Source: Phymorhynchus buccinoides
Lineage: Eukaryota; Mollusca; Gastropoda; Neogastropoda; Raphitomidae
DNA: 64,000 bases
NCBI GenBank assembly: GCA_017654935.2
Contig: CM065690.1
Location: 12,401,862 to 12,465,861, forward strand
Direction: 5' to 3'
The notes beneath the pieces are model-generated. The model saw only the letters and a program-made list of their open reading frames with translations. It ran no database searches and had not been told where the DNA came from. Positions 11,258 through 22,480 of the stretch are shown here, piece after piece; positions within the stretch are counted from its first letter, which is position 1, and each line of letters starts with the position of its first letter. The position numbers and the translations under genes were made by a program.

Positions 11258-11483
11258 CTAGGCGCTGACGGGGCACATGAACTTGACCTCTTTGGAAACG
11301 GCAAAAGGGGGCTTGAGCATGGGGCGGGGGGGCTGGTCGAAGGGCGGGGTGTTGACGAACATCCTCTTCTTCTGCGACTTGAGCTCCCGGTCGATGAGGG
11401 CGGGGTCTGTCGGGGTGGTGGTGGCCTTGAACCACTGGTCAAAGTCGATCTGGCTCTCCGTGCAGTTGCCCTTCATCCGCAGC
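11258..11483 (-). CDS. FAM228B-like: FAM228-like exon 7 (C-terminal, with stop)
   Basis: The acceptor ccattaactccag is followed by one base completing Arg, then 74 residues and a TAG stop at 11258-11260. The tail begins LRMKGNCTESQIDFDQWF and ends KFMCPVSA. The R-L-R-M-K sequence across the junction resembles the basic run that follows the WL(D/K)xP block in vertebrate FAM228B. The remainder is proline-rich and unrecognised. A CA repeat lies 15-30 bp upstream of the acceptor. I did not find a convincing poly(A) signal close downstream. Confidence 0.8.
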
Positions 11484-11547
11484 CTGGAGTTAATGGACAC
11501 ACACACACACACACAAGAGTGAACAAGGAGAAATCTATAATATAATA

Positions 11548-11877
11548 CGCCCCCGTGGGGAAACCGATGGGGGTCTTTTGTGCAAATAGTTCCCCCACCT
11601 TCTGGAAGTTCTGTACTTGTAACTTCCTGTAATTCTCTTTCATTCTCTTTGACTCTTGCCTTTTCCCTCTGCTTACTGTCATCTAGCTATCTTTCTATCT
11701 CACTCAGGTCCATCCATTCTCCTGCCTTTTTTCTGTAGATTCTCCCAACGATTTCTTCAGCCAAAGTCGGACATGCTGGGCCTAAACTATTTCTTAGTAA
11801 GGCGCATAACGGCAGCATGATGCATCTACGCTCATATGACAGGAAACTGTCTGAGCGAACGAAGAAGAAGAAGAAGG
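11548..11877 (+). mobile_element. GAA-tailed SINE family F
   Basis: Full-length copy starting CCCCCGTGGGGAAACCG, with TTCTGGAAGTTCTGTACTTG, CGGACATGCTGGGCC, GGCGCATAACGGCAGCATGA and an AGAAGAAGAAG tail. It lies just 5' of FAM228 exon 7 on the minus strand, in the last intron. Confidence 0.85.
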
Positions 11878-12326
11878 CATGAAGTGTAAAAGAACGTGAG
11901 AAACTCGGATACCGCATACATTTCCGACATTTGCTTGAAACACAGTTCTGGAAGAACGCGTTTTGGACGCGATTCCGCTATGCCTGGTTCAACATTTTGC
12001 TTTTGGAAAGTTGATTTTGAAGGCAAAATGTAAGAAATTTCATTGAAATTTTGTGTCATTTTGCGTCATGTTGTGTCGGAAATTGCCGAATCGACCTCGG
12101 AAAACACGAAGAGTGCCGAACCTGTGTTTCGTAACTTCCGCCCTTTTCTTTGCATTTCACAATTTTTATTTCTGGACCCGAGCGGAGCACGGGTGTAACT
12201 AGTGAACTACAATGAAGGCGTTGACAAATTCAGTGAATGCACTAGGAATAGTAGGATTGAAACGGCGAGTCTAGGAGAGGCGATAAGGAAGGGGGAAGAA
12301 ACTCTCCAGAATTAACTCCCTCCACC

Positions 12327-12688
12327 CCCCTGTGGGGATACCGGGTGGGGTGGGGTGGGGGGTGTCTTCAGTACAAATAGTTCCTCGACCTTCTGGAAGT
12401 TCTGTGCTTGTAACTTCCTCTAATCTGTCTCTCTCTCTTTGACTCTGCCTTTTTCCTTGCTTCGTGTCATCTACTATCTTTCTGACTTTTTGGCCCATTC
12501 TCCTGCCTTCCCCCCCAAAAAAAAAATCTTCCATAATTATAGTTTTCTCCTTTCTTGAGCTCCTCCCGGAATCGGGAATGTGTCGGCTGAATGCAGCGAG
12601 GACACCAGTGAAAACTGGAAAACGGACACATACATACCCATTGTGGCCTTATGGCCCGGGAACCCAGAAGAAGAAGAAAAAGAAGAAC
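12327..12688 (+). mobile_element. GAA-tailed SINE F, alternative 3' module
   Basis: The 5' half is family F (TTCTGGAAGTTCTGTGCTTG...), but the 3' half is different: TTGAGCTCCTCC, GTCGGCTGAATGCAGCGAGG, ACCAGTGAAAACTGGAAAAC, GGACACATAC, TGGCC...ATGGCC, then AGAAGAAGAAG. The same second module occurs at 25275-25580, 35625-35988 and, inverted, 26487-26590. Confidence 0.85.
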
Positions 12689-12928
12689 TCCCTCCACCAA
12701 TGTTGTTTTCGGCACCAAGTCGCCTAGCAAAGCATAAAGCAACAGCCACGTTGAGACAGACCCAGGTTCATCCTAAATAAAAAATCGATGACCCAGGCCT
12801 GCCTACATGTATATGTGACCATCACCCACACAGTACACAACAACAGTTGTGGAGAGAAGTTGTGCACAAACAAATCGACATTGATTCAAGAATGGCATAG
12901 CCTTCTGAGTCTTAAATTATGTTACCCT

Positions 12929-13663
12929 TAACCCTTTCATGGCCACTGTCGCCTCTTGGCACCACAGTGATTTAACACCCATGTCATTGAAAGGCATCAA
13001 ATGAGGGTCTGGCATCCAAAGAGCCTTTTTCCTTAACCCTTTCATGGCCACTGTCGCCTCTTGGCACCACAGTGATTTAACACCCATGTCATTGAAAGGC
13101 ATCAAATGAGGGTCTGTTATCCAAAGAGCCTTTTTCCTTAACCCTTTCACGGCCACTGTCGCCTCTTGGCACCACAATGATGTAACACCCATGTCACTGA
13201 AAGGCATCAAATGAGGGTCTGTTATCCAAAGAGCCTTTTTTGTTAACCCTTTCATGGCCACTGTCGCCTCTTGGCACCACAATGATGTAACACCCATGTC
13301 ACTTAAAGGCATCAAATGAGGGTCTGGTATCCAAAGAGCCTTTTTTCTTAACCCTTTCACCGCCACTGTCGCCTCTTGGCACCACAATGATGTAACACCC
13401 ATGTCACTTAAAGGCATCACATGAGGGTCTGGTATCCAAAGAGCCCTTTTTCCTTAACCCTTTCACCGCCACTGTCGCCTCTTGGCACCACAATGATGTA
13501 ACACCCATGTCACTGAAAGGCATCAAATGAGGGTCTGGCATCCAAAGAGCCTTTTTTCTTAACCCTTTCATGGCCACTGTCGCCTCTTGGCACCACAATG
13601 ATGTAACACCCATGTCACTGAAAGGCATCAGATGAGGGTCTGTTATCCAAAGAGCCTTTTTTG
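12929..13663. repeat. 105-bp satellite derived from a piggyBac-like MITE end
   Basis: Seven head-to-tail units of 104-105 bp, each starting TTAACCCTTTC and containing GTCGCCTCTTGGCACCAC, ATGTAACACCCATGTCAC and AGGGTCTG...ATCCAAAGAGCC. The array runs directly into the intact MITE at 13664. Because 105 is a multiple of three, the minus strand shows a long but meaningless open frame. Confidence 0.95.
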
Positions 13664-13926
13664 TTAACCCTTTCGCCGCCAGCCATTCTTCAGCCAAAAA
13701 ATACCATTAAACTTAACTGGGTAGAGAAAATAAAATATCTGCAATATTGCGAATTCCTCTGTGACATGCATAACATCAGGCTTATCCTTACATCAGGCTT
13801 ATCCTTACATCCCAAAACTAAGAGAATAGGGTCTTTAAATAACAGACCCTGATTTGATGCCTTTTAGTGACATGGGTGTTAAACCATTGTGGTGCTAAAA
13901 TGCGACATTGGTGGTGAAAGGGTTAA
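13664..13926 (-). mobile_element. piggyBac-like MITE, copy 1
   Basis: TTAA|CCCTTTCGCCGCCA and TGGTGGTGAAAGGG|TTAA ends. The TTAA target and CCCT-starting TIR are piggyBac hallmarks. Opposite orientation to the copies at 14191 and 23403. Confidence 0.85.
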
Positions 13927-14190
13927 ACAACACAGAGAGTTACCTTTCCTTACTTCACAATGACCTAATGATCTAAGGCGTAGAAAGCCATTTGAGTAAA
14001 GGATCTGAATGAAAGCCGCAAAGAAACGACCAGCCAAAACAACTTTGATCATTCTTATATAATTACAGCTATGGAAAACGTTCCAAAGGGTTAATCCGTG
14101 GTTAGATGTCCTCGAGCAACAGAAACCCTGTGAGAATTTCGCTTGTACTTAACCATCCAAAACAATGTCTTACTCATATGTAACAGCAAC

Positions 14191-14437
14191 TTAACCCTTT
14201 CACCGCCCAAGTCGCATTTTAGCACCACAGTGATTTAACACCCATGTCACTAAAAAGCATCAAATTGGGGTCTATTATCCAAAGACCCTATTGTCTTAGT
14301 TTTGGGGAAGGAATGTTAGACCTTATTTTATATATGTCACCGAAGAATTCCAAATACTGCAGATGGATTTTGTTCTCTACCCAGGTACATTTAATGGAAA
14401 TCTTTAGCTGAAATATGGCTGGCGGTGAAAGGGTTAA
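14191..14437 (+). mobile_element. piggyBac-like MITE, copy 2
   Basis: TTAACCCTTTCACCGCCCAA and GCTGGCGGTGAAAGGGTTAA ends, 247 bp including both TTAA. The interior matches copy 1 inverted (GCACCACAGTGATTTAACAC). Confidence 0.9.
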
Positions 14438-14439
14438 GC

Positions 14440-14670
14440 TGATTAAGAACAATAATGACAATGACAATGAAAGGGTTGGAATGCGAAAACCATATGCTGA
14501 CCAAATCATCTCACAATGAACAGGCCTTAGAGTACAAGGAATCATTTTTAAAAAGCCCACTAATGCACACATCTTTAAGACACAAGATCATTACTGATAC
14601 TGCTTTACATTTATGTTAAAGCACACACATGCTGCACACAGAGTGACCCAGACATGCACACGCACAGACA

Positions 14671-14713
<43 letters not shown>

Positions 14714-15165
14714 ATCTTTAAGAACAGGGAAAACAATTGTTGGAAGCAAACTTTGTTACAAATACAAAACAAACTTTGTTACAAGAATCACATATTACGC
14801 AAAACCAACTCTTTCGAGAGGGAACAATCATAAATTTGGGATAAAGACAAATTCACATGACCAAAAAAAGAAGTTAATAATAACAGAGTCTTGAGTGGTG
14901 GTAAAAATCTACCACAAGGATAAAATAATCAAACAAGAAAAGAAGGGAGGAAGGTAGGGAGCGGGGGTGGAGGGTGGAGGAGGTAGGTATAGAGAAAATG
15001 GAGTTTTACGTCCTCTTGGTCTGAATCAGACACATATTTGTAAATACAAATATGGTGGGATACAATACTGGAGGCAATGCCCGGAGGCAGTACGAAACCA
15101 GTAAAGTCCCTATTTTTAAAAATATATGTTAGTTGGTTTTAAAGGGGAGGGAGGTATAATTGGTA
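14440..15165. other. Gene-free stretch with CA tract and SINE R fragment
   Basis: Contains (CA)n at 14673-14710, AT-rich sequence and a family R fragment (15000-15110, TTTTACGTCCTCTTGGTCTG...). Nothing else is recognisable. Confidence 0.6.
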
Positions 15166-15167
15166 TT

Positions 15168-15540
15168 AGGTACTTTATAGTCACAGAGGCATCTCTGTGA
15201 AATTTGGGTTGCTCCCACCTGGAGAGCGCGTCGCAGCCAGAGCAGCGCGCCACCCACTTTTTTTAAATTTGCATGCGATTTTCATGTGACTGATGAGGAA
15301 GGAAAAGGACAATGAGGGGGTGTACATTTTGACCAAATGACTTTTCGTTGCCACTGGGATTAACGTGTGCCAAGTGTATGTGGGCACACGGGACCTCGGT
15401 TTATCGCCTCATCCGAAAGACTCCCACGTTCGGACCGTAAGGCCTAGTGCAGAGTGAGAGGAAAAAAAATCCCCTGTACCCAGGTTCGAACTCTGGTTTA
15501 TTGTACGAGGCAAACGCGTTACCTCTGTGCCACTCTACAC
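15168..15540 (-). mobile_element. tRNA-derived SINE family B, full length
   Basis: On the minus strand: tRNA-like head (GAGTGGCACAGAGGTAACGC, B box GAGTTCGAACCTGGG), body with GGAGTCTTTCGGATGAGGCG, and 3' domain GCGACGCGCTCTCCAGGTGG...TTTCACAGAGATGCCTCTGTG. Another full copy is at 46903-47288 and a 5'-truncated one at 57882-58133. The 3' domain is shared with SINE A. Confidence 0.85.
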
Positions 15541-15924
15541 CTATAAAGGACGAAAGGGCGGAATAAAAATCATTCATGAAAGTGTCAAAGTGGGTGAAGA
15601 GGTGTTTTTTTAATTTTACAAATCAACACAAATGACGACAAAATCTTCCAGAAAAAAGGACAACAAAAACAATGTAAAGGGGGAAAAGGGTTGTAATTAT
15701 TTGAGACAAACACACACCAATTAGCAAATGAAACATTAAAAAAAAAAAAATCTAAAATCTCAACTGAAACAACCAAACTGTTTTGCTTTATAATTTCGAA
15801 GCAAATCGAGTATGAATTTAACAATGTTACTGTCATGTTAAATCTGACAATTCTCGGTGGTTGGCAGACCTTCGCTGCTTGTGAAATGATTCCGTAACAT
15901 CGAGTTTTCATGCCAAAAAAATAT

Positions 15925-16515
15925 ACTGTAATTTTTGGGTTATAAGGCGATATTTTGTTATCTAATTTCGATCTAATAAAAAATATTGCGCCTAATAAAG
16001 GAGGGCGCCCTATTAGTGAACAAAATTGTGAGAAGAGAGGCAGCTATTGTCGTGTTCAATAAAGTCTACTGTGAGTCTAGACATTGAAAGTGGTCACGAG
16101 TCGCCGATACGACGAATACTCTTGTTAAAATGCTTCAAAATCCCTGTTATCGTCCGAGATACCGTCCAACAGATGCCACAACCCTTCATTGGATGTCAAA
16201 AGCATTGTTGTAGAGCTTAAAATGTAATAATTCTATCAGTCTTCGCAAAGAATTGTCCAAACACAACAACAGGAAGCAGCTCAAACGGAAGTTTGATTAT
16301 TTGAAAGGGGACCCAACTCTCGTTTATGACAGCAGTAATGGCGGTCGGTAAGCGTTTACCAGACGCGTATGGGTTTCAAAGTTTGACTTTTTTTTTTTAG
16401 GTGTGTATCGCCTTATAAACGAGGGCGCCTTTTACTTTATTTTTTTTCAGATTTTTCTTTAAAATTGCCCTATTCACCTTATACACAGCAGCGTCTAATG
16501 ATCCGAAAGTAAGGT
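15925..16515. mobile_element. Family K-related element (AAGGCG type)
   Basis: Ends with TACTGTAATTTTTGGGTTATAAGGCG and, inverted, CGTCTAATGATCCGAAAGTA. It contains two internal GCGCC...TTATA blocks. A longer relative of the short 150-bp family K MITEs; unusual segments between are not identified. Confidence 0.55.
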
Positions 16516-16914
16516 AATTGAAACTACTAAGCAAGGACACAGAAGAAAAAAATGTCGGCTTACTGATGGTATTCAAATTTAACTAAACAACAACTGTATC
16601 AGTCCTGAAGCAAAAAAAACCAACAGATTAAATAAAATATAAAATAGTTATACACAGCATTATGCTAGTCCAACTAAAAGCCACAACACTTTTAACATAT
16701 AAACTATTCTACACTGGCATTGCATAATTTTCTACGACATAAAAGAGACTACTAACTAGGGCACAGCCGATTTGAACAAATCATTACAAGCGAATGTTGA
16801 CAATCTGCAGGCATCATAAGGGATGTAAAAATATGGATTATTATAGTAGATTTAAATATCTAAACCTGTTTTCTCTCAAAGGAAGAAGAATAGGGGGGGG
16901 GGGGGGGGGGGGGT

Positions 16915-17382
16915 GTCTCATTGAGGCCTATAAAATATTCAATGGTCAAGTTGACTTGTCTTGGAAAAAATTCCTTGATTCTCTTCAATATAACCTAATA
17001 AGGAATGCATATGGTAAAGTTTTTATTAAAAGGTTTAATATTAAAATGAGGAAAAATTGTTTCAGCATCCGTGTTGCTAGCTTCTGGAATGAGTTACCTA
17101 TTAATCTAAAATGTGCACCTAATACTAACTAAAATATTCAATGGTCAAGTTGACTTCTCTTGGGAACAATTCTTTGATTCTCCTCAATATAATCCAACAA
17201 GGAATGCCCGTGGTCAAGTTTTTATTAAAAGATTTAATACTAATATGAGGAAAAATTGTCTCAGCATCCGTGCTGCTAGCTTCTGGAATGAGTTACCTAT
17301 TAATCTTCTAAAATGTGCACCTGATACTAACACATTAAAAAACCGCTTGGACGATTTCTCCAAAATATTTAAATATGTTTAG
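16915..17382 (+). mobile_element. LINE reverse-transcriptase C-terminal fragment, tandemly duplicated
   Basis: Two copies with a 199-bp offset (16932-17130, 17131-17382) encode KIFNGQVDLSWKKFLDSLQY and then FSIRVASFWNELPINL / LSIRAASFWNELPINLLKCA, ending FKYV-stop. The S-x-R-A-A-S-F-W-N-E-L-P pattern is typical of the C-terminal end of non-LTR RT ORFs. The catalytic core is absent. A 20-bp poly-G run (16893-16912) precedes it. Confidence 0.8.
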
Positions 17383-17399
17383 AAGCTTTGACAATTGAT

Positions 17400-18320
17400 T
17401 TTTTTTTTAATTAGGAAAATTGACCGTAATACACCTTGACCACATTTTCGTTGCAATACTTTATGTATATGATGGGACTATATAAAAAGCTTAACGGCTT
17501 ATTTTGTCCCTACCACTACTACTACTACTACATACAAATGCAGAACGGGAGTTTACAACTTTTGCATTTAAATTTGTAATTCACTTTCCTTTTTGAAAAG
17601 CTGATTATACTGATACCATTTCATTGTTAAAGCGCTGTCCGCTGTTTTCAACGTCAAATGTTTATCAGATTAAATAAATTACTGTAAAATGCGGACTATA
17701 AGCTGCTACTTTTTTCCTCAACTTTGGCCCATGTGGCTTATAGACTGGTGCGGCTTATCTGTGGATTTGTTTTCAATTCTACATTTATCAGTATGATTAA
17801 ATTTGTTTCTGTTCACATTCTTCAGCCTGTTTTGAGCTTCTTTAGACTCAAAACTGGTTTTGGTAATCAATAGATTCAAATATCATGTTTAGAGTGTCTG
17901 AGAACATTTAAATACTCATGTTCTGATAGTAGAATATCTATATTTGTGTTGGTTTGTGCACATACAATTTTCTCTGTCGCTTATTAACTGGTGTGTCTTA
18001 TTAGTGAATAAATACCTAATATTTTGTCAATTTAAGGGATGGCTAGATGCGTCTTATAGTCCAGTTTTTACGGTAGCCTTTAAAACCAATAAGTTTTTAT
18101 GCAAAAAAAGGACAGGAATGCAGTAAGTAAAGTAAAGTAAAGGAAAACAAGAAGAGGTGGGGTGTGGAGGGGGGGAGGGGGGAGTAGCAGACACATAAAC
18201 ACTTACCGTTACATTCCAAAATGACCCCTTTGCAAAACACAACTATCCAAAGTCAAACTTGAAACGGCTTAAACGCTTGTAAATAAATGCGATGAACACA
18301 CACACAGATTAACCCTTTCC
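17400..18320. other. Intronic stretch with a K-like element
   Basis: AT-rich sequence including a probable MITE from about 17682 (TACTGTAAAATGCGGACTAT) to 18076 (CTTATAGTCCAGTTTTTACG), related to family K by ends. The rest is unassigned, with a G-rich patch at 18155-18185. Confidence 0.5.
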
Positions 18321-18321
18321 C

Positions 18322-18641
18322 TCCCCTGTGGGTGGGGTCTTTTGCATGAATAGTTCCCCACCTTCTGGAAGCTCTGTGCTTGTAACTTCCTCTAATCTGT
18401 CACTCTCTTTGACTCTGCCTTTTCCCTTTGCTTGCTGTCATCTACTACCTTTCTGCCTTAACCGGTCCATTCTCCTGCCTTTTTTCACGAAACACTTTCA
18501 AAAACATTTCCTCCTCCAGCCGAAGTTGGACTTGCTGGGCCTAACTATTCTTCTTAGTTAGGCGCATAACGGCAGCATGACGCATCTGCGCTCATAATTG
18601 ACAGGAAACTGTCTGAGCGATCGAAGAAGAAGAAGAAGAAT
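18322..18641 (+). mobile_element. GAA-tailed SINE family F
   Basis: Standard 3' module (GCCGAAGTTGGACTTGCTGG, GGCGCATAACGGCAGCATGA) with GAA tail; in the exon 6-7 intron of the FAM228 gene. Confidence 0.85.
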
Positions 18642-18828
18642 ATTTCTTCGGCAGCGAAGGGGTTAAATTTACAGCGGTTTTTTTCAATTGACAAAAGCAA
18701 ACTGGCATTCGAGAAAAAAAAGTCGCCAATCAATAAACTCGCAAACCTCAACGCATGATATACCAGAAGAAAACAACAACAACAAAAAACAAAAAACAAA
18801 CAAGAAACATGACTGATTTGGTCACTTA

Positions 18829-19084
18829 AGCGGGCGACAGACTATGCGACTGCCTCATATGACTCGATCAGGTCGTGACGTAGATCAAATTTTGTTTCCT
18901 GCACAGAAGAGGTCACAAGCCATCTGACTCGATCAGTGAAATTTAGAACCCGCCCTATTCGGCCCTGTCACCTGACTGGGCCCGACTGAGTCAGACTGAT
19001 CGAGCAGGATGGTATGCAAATGAGGTGAAACGTCACGACCTGATCGAGTCACAATTGAGGCAGTCACATAGTCTGTCGCCGGCT
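18829..19084. mobile_element. PIF/Harbinger-like MITE, 256 bp
   Basis: TIRs AGCGGGCGACAGACTATG and CATAGTCTGTCGCCGGCT extend imperfectly for about 50 bp (GACTCGATCAGGTCGTGACG matches inverted near 19032-19050). Flanked by the trinucleotide TTA (18826-18828, 19085-19087), the PIF/Harbinger target duplication. Confidence 0.75.
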
Positions 19085-19199
19085 TTAGCAGCGGACCGAT
19101 AAACAAAACTAGCCGCCAAACCAACAAAAGCGACTCGTTAACTGATGCTCTGACTTACTGACGACGGTGTGGCCTGGAAAACAAATCAACCGCTTACAA

Positions 19200-19536
19200 A
19201 GTACGGGTGAGGGTCATAGAAATAAACAAACAACTGGAAACTTATTTCAGGCGTTATGCGATAGAGGGTGAGTTGAAAACAACAATTTTACAAGCCCCCC
19301 CCCCAAAAAAAAAGACAGAAAGGATTAGTGTTTTTCAGACTATAAGGCAATACTTTTTTCCCCCCAGACTCAGACCCTTATAATGTGACTAATAAAATAG
19401 TAATAAAAACAACACCTGGAAACTTATGTCAGGTGTTATGCGACAGACAGGTTAGCTAAAAAACAACAATTTTATACAAATTTAAAAAAAGGCAGAAATG
19501 AGGATTACCGAATTTCTCAGACTATAAGGCGATACT

Positions 19537-19570
<34 letters not shown>

Positions 19571-19774
19571 ACTCAGTGCGCCTTATAATGTGACTAATAA
19601 AATAGTAATAAAAACAACAACTGGAAACTTATTTCCAGTTATAGAGGGTTTGTTAAAAACAACAATTTTATAAAGCAAAAAAAAAAAGACAGAAAGGATT
19701 ACAGTGTTTTTCGGATTATTAGAAAGGCGATACTTTTTTTTCTCCCCAGACTCAGACCCCTGCGCCTTATAATA
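19200..19774. repeat. Degenerate tandem of family K fragments with C/A runs
   Basis: Three copies of a module with ACAACTGGAAACTTATTTCA, AACAACAATTTTATA, GACAGAAAGGATTA and a K-type GACTATAAGGCGATACTT segment, near 19213-19370, 19411-19590 and 19618-19770. A poly-C run of about 30 bases is at 19540-19569. Confidence 0.7.
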
Positions 19775-20337
19775 CAGACAAACCCCTATTTTACAACCCT
19801 CTGTTAAGCGACCACCTCTCATTTGAGACCGGATTTGTTGGCACAGATGCATTTTACTATGTAAACGACCTCTCTTAAACGACTTCCTCTAAAACGCGAC
19901 TTACGACCGCCATTTTGTTGGTTTTTACGACCGTTGCTGTCGTCTGCATAGACTTCGAGCAAAGGGAAACAACCACGGTCAGGGGCCTGAAAGCGGAGTC
20001 GCTTCCCTTGTTGTAGAAAAGATGGTGGAGAGCGTAGGAAAAGCACGAAAACCACTGACTTTGAAAAAGAAAACCACTGACTTTGGACGAGAGTGGAGGT
20101 GATTAAAAGAAGTCGGCGAAGTGAAACTGTAATATCGATTGCTCAATCCTATGGAGTTGGAAAGACCCAAATCCAGTCTTAATATGTCATTGTATGTGTG
20201 CATGAAGAAGAGAGTATGAACTGTGCTGAACTTTTTCTTTCTACGGCTGCCAGTGAAAACCTCCGTCATACGACCCCTCCAATTTACGACCGATTTTTCC
20301 CGGACATTTTGGAAGTCTTAAAATAGAGGTTTGTCTG
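19775..20337 (+). mobile_element. Tigger/pogo-like element H, copy 2 (HTH remnant)
   Basis: A 563-bp element with TIRs CAGACAAACCCCTATTTTA and AATAGAGGTTTGTCTG and TA flanks. Internal frames near 20043-20072 read ARKPLTLKKK, and near 20093-20178 read VEVIKRSRRSETVISIAQSY followed by GVGKTQIQ. This is the layout of the CENP-B/pogo N-terminal helix-turn-helix. The two parts are out of frame because of a 30-bp internal duplication (ACCACTGACTTTGAAAAAGA). The transposase catalytic domain is missing. Confidence 0.85.
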
Positions 20338-20339
20338 TA

Positions 20340-20475
20340 TAAGGAGATACTTTTTTTTCTCCCCAGACTCAGACCCCGTGCGCCTTATAATGTGACTAAT
20401 AAAATAGTAAGAAAAATATAATAATTGAAATTTGGGTCAAATTTGACCTTATACAAAGGTACTTCAAAATAACTA
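20340..20475. mobile_element. Family K fragment
   Basis: Contains AGACTCAGACCCCGTGCGCC and TTATAATGTGACTAATAAAA, the K-family half element, immediately after Tigger-like copy 2. Confidence 0.6.
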
Positions 20476-20479
20476 ACAT

Positions 20480-20761
20480 ACATGTAACTTGACTATGTAC
20501 CTGATTATGAAAGTCAGTTAATTAACAGTCTAATAAGTAAACGAATGTATTAATACTGCTTAACAAATCACCGCATAGTATGCTACAGATACGGCAGACA
20601 TTTTCCTACTGCAAAAAGCAACATGTAACTTGACTATGTACCTGATTATGAAAGTCAGTTAATTAACAGTCTAATAAATAAACGAATGTATTAATACTGC
20701 TTAACAAATCACTGCATAGTATGCTACAGATACGGCAGACTTTTACCTACTGCAAAAAGCA
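20480..20761. repeat. Two-copy tandem repeat, 141 bp
   Basis: Units 20480-20620 and 20621-20761 are nearly identical (CATGTAACTTGACTATGTAC, TACTGCTTAACAAATCA). No element ends are evident. Confidence 0.9.
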
Positions 20762-21083
20762 TTTAGGTTGTCATACAGATAGGTAAGGAGAAAGGAAACG
20801 ATACGCGAGGGGCTGAGAGAGAAAACAAGAGGCGAGATAGGGGGACGAATAGACGAGATAGCGGCGGAGCCATTTAGCTACTCCTGAAAGCTGTGCTGGA
20901 ATTACTGTGGAGCACTCTTAACACGAAATTCAGGGGACAAAGATTTTTTTTGGTGTGTGTTAACCATTACTTGCGTTAAAGGTCCATGAGGGGCTCAATT
21001 CGAACCTAAAAATGTTCTGGAAAACGTTTCAGCATTGTTTCCTACTATACTTAGACACAGTATACAAACTCTATCTATGTAAC

Positions 21084-21302
21084 CAGGGCTCCCAATCATC
21101 CCACAAAACAAGGGGTCCCAGGGACTCCTTCACTTACGGTATAGAGGGTCCTAGAGGCGGGATAGAGGGTCCCAGTGGCATTGCGAATGCTAAAAAAGAA
21201 TTTTTCTAGTGCATCCCTGGGACCTCCTGCACATTCTTTTACAGGGTTCCTTAAAATTTTAGTGCTTCATAGACCCCCAAATGGGGGTCCCTGGGAGCCC
21301 TG
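21084..21302. mobile_element. hAT-like MITE G with 5-bp duplication
   Basis: TIRs CAGGGCTCCCA and TGGGAGCCCTG, exact flanking GTAAC on both sides (21079-21083, 21303-21307). Interior GGGTCCCAGGGACTCCTTCA and GGGTCCCAGTGGCATTGCGA. Confidence 0.85.
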
Positions 21303-21937
21303 GTAACCTACCTTTTATGTAACATTCTTCAAGATAAAGTGAGCACGCGCACACTTTTATTTCGCAAAAATCGCTCTCCTGGGGCAGATTGGCCAGCTGC
21401 CATTGAATCTCACCCAAAATGGGGTTTGTGCGATAAAGTCGTTCGGGTGAAACAAACAAGGCACCTGTGACTGATGTTGAACTATTGGAAGACAACTTAA
21501 TTAGGCCCGTTTGTGGCCCCGTTTTTAATAATGGAACTTGTTGGAATACTTTCAGACCTAACTAATGACGCAACGCCATACGTAAAAGCTAGCCTTGCGG
21601 GGGGGGGTGTGTGCTAAAAATACTCCCCAGTGGCATATTGAGAACAGGTCAGGCTGTTGGTGCAGTGTCTTCTAAGTGACACCCCTTCCCGCTCCCCCTC
21701 CAGTAGCACCATCTCCTACCCCCCCCCCCCCTATCCCCTCTTGAATTCGCATTTGTTACATAACAAAAAACAACAACCCCACCTTCTTCTAGTGTTCAGA
21801 TTCTTTCTACATGTTTTTTCAGGAAAATCTGTCCTTCGAAGCACACAGAGCACCATTTACATACATTTACATAAATCTACATTTACCATGGCATCACTGC
21901 AAGTGTAGTGAGAAGCTTCTTCATAGCGCATGTTGTT

Positions 21938-22070
21938 TAACTCATCCAAGTCGTTCCGGCCATATATGTCCGGAATAGACAGCTGTCAAACTGATGCATT
22001 TGCTTCGAGGGAAGTAAATCTGTGTGCACACCATACCTTGGTCACTTCTAAACTCTCTTCGCTCCCTTAG
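21938..22070. repeat. Dispersed repeat N, copy 2
   Basis: Second copy of the repeat at 9508-9645, located about 110 bp beyond the 3' side of FAM228 exon 6. Confidence 0.7.
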
Positions 22071-22178
22071 ACCACAATTTTGCCTCTGACTTTGCTTTTC
22101 TAGTGGTTTGTTTGTTGTTGGGAAACGAATTGGTGTGGAGAGTTTTTCTATAATAAAGAGAAGGGTTAACCGACTCAC

Positions 22179-22411
22179 CGGCTAGCCTTGCGCGGGGTGC
22201 TGACGATGTTCCCCAGAGGCATGTCCAGCCAGGTCAGGCTGTCGGTGCAGTGTCTCCCCAGGGGCACCAGGGGCAGGGTGGGCAGGCGGATCTGCTGGAT
22301 GTCGCTGAGGGGGTACACCTCCCCCGTGGTGCAGCGCAGGATGGTCTGATCCTCCTTGCTGCGCTCCCGCCCCTGGAGCAGCAAGGGGTCCTGCAGGGCC
22401 GGAGTGTGCAC
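22179..22411 (-). CDS. FAM228B-like: FAM228-like exon 6
   Basis: The acceptor ttctcttataaccag and donor gtgagt bound 77 codons plus two bases. Landmarks are DPLLLQ, TILRCTTGEVY (residues 254-264) and WLDMPLGNIV (292-301), the second and third conserved FAM228 blocks as I recall them. A 190-bp hAT-like MITE (22481-22670) sits only 70 bp upstream of the acceptor, on the transcript side, so the branch-point region lies between MITE and exon. The exon ends in the first two bases of an Arg codon completed by exon 7. Confidence 0.85.
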
Positions 22412-22480
22412 CTGGTTATAAGAGAATTTAAAAAACATTTAACCAAATTTTCCGTTCTACAAAGCGCACCGTTGTCCAAG

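Noticed and set aside
12917..13697. Long minus-strand open frames of a repeated 35-residue motif, resembling a repeat protein
   Set aside because: They are the minus strand of the 105-bp satellite; 105 is divisible by three so the frame stays open. No start or splice support, and the unit is a MITE end.
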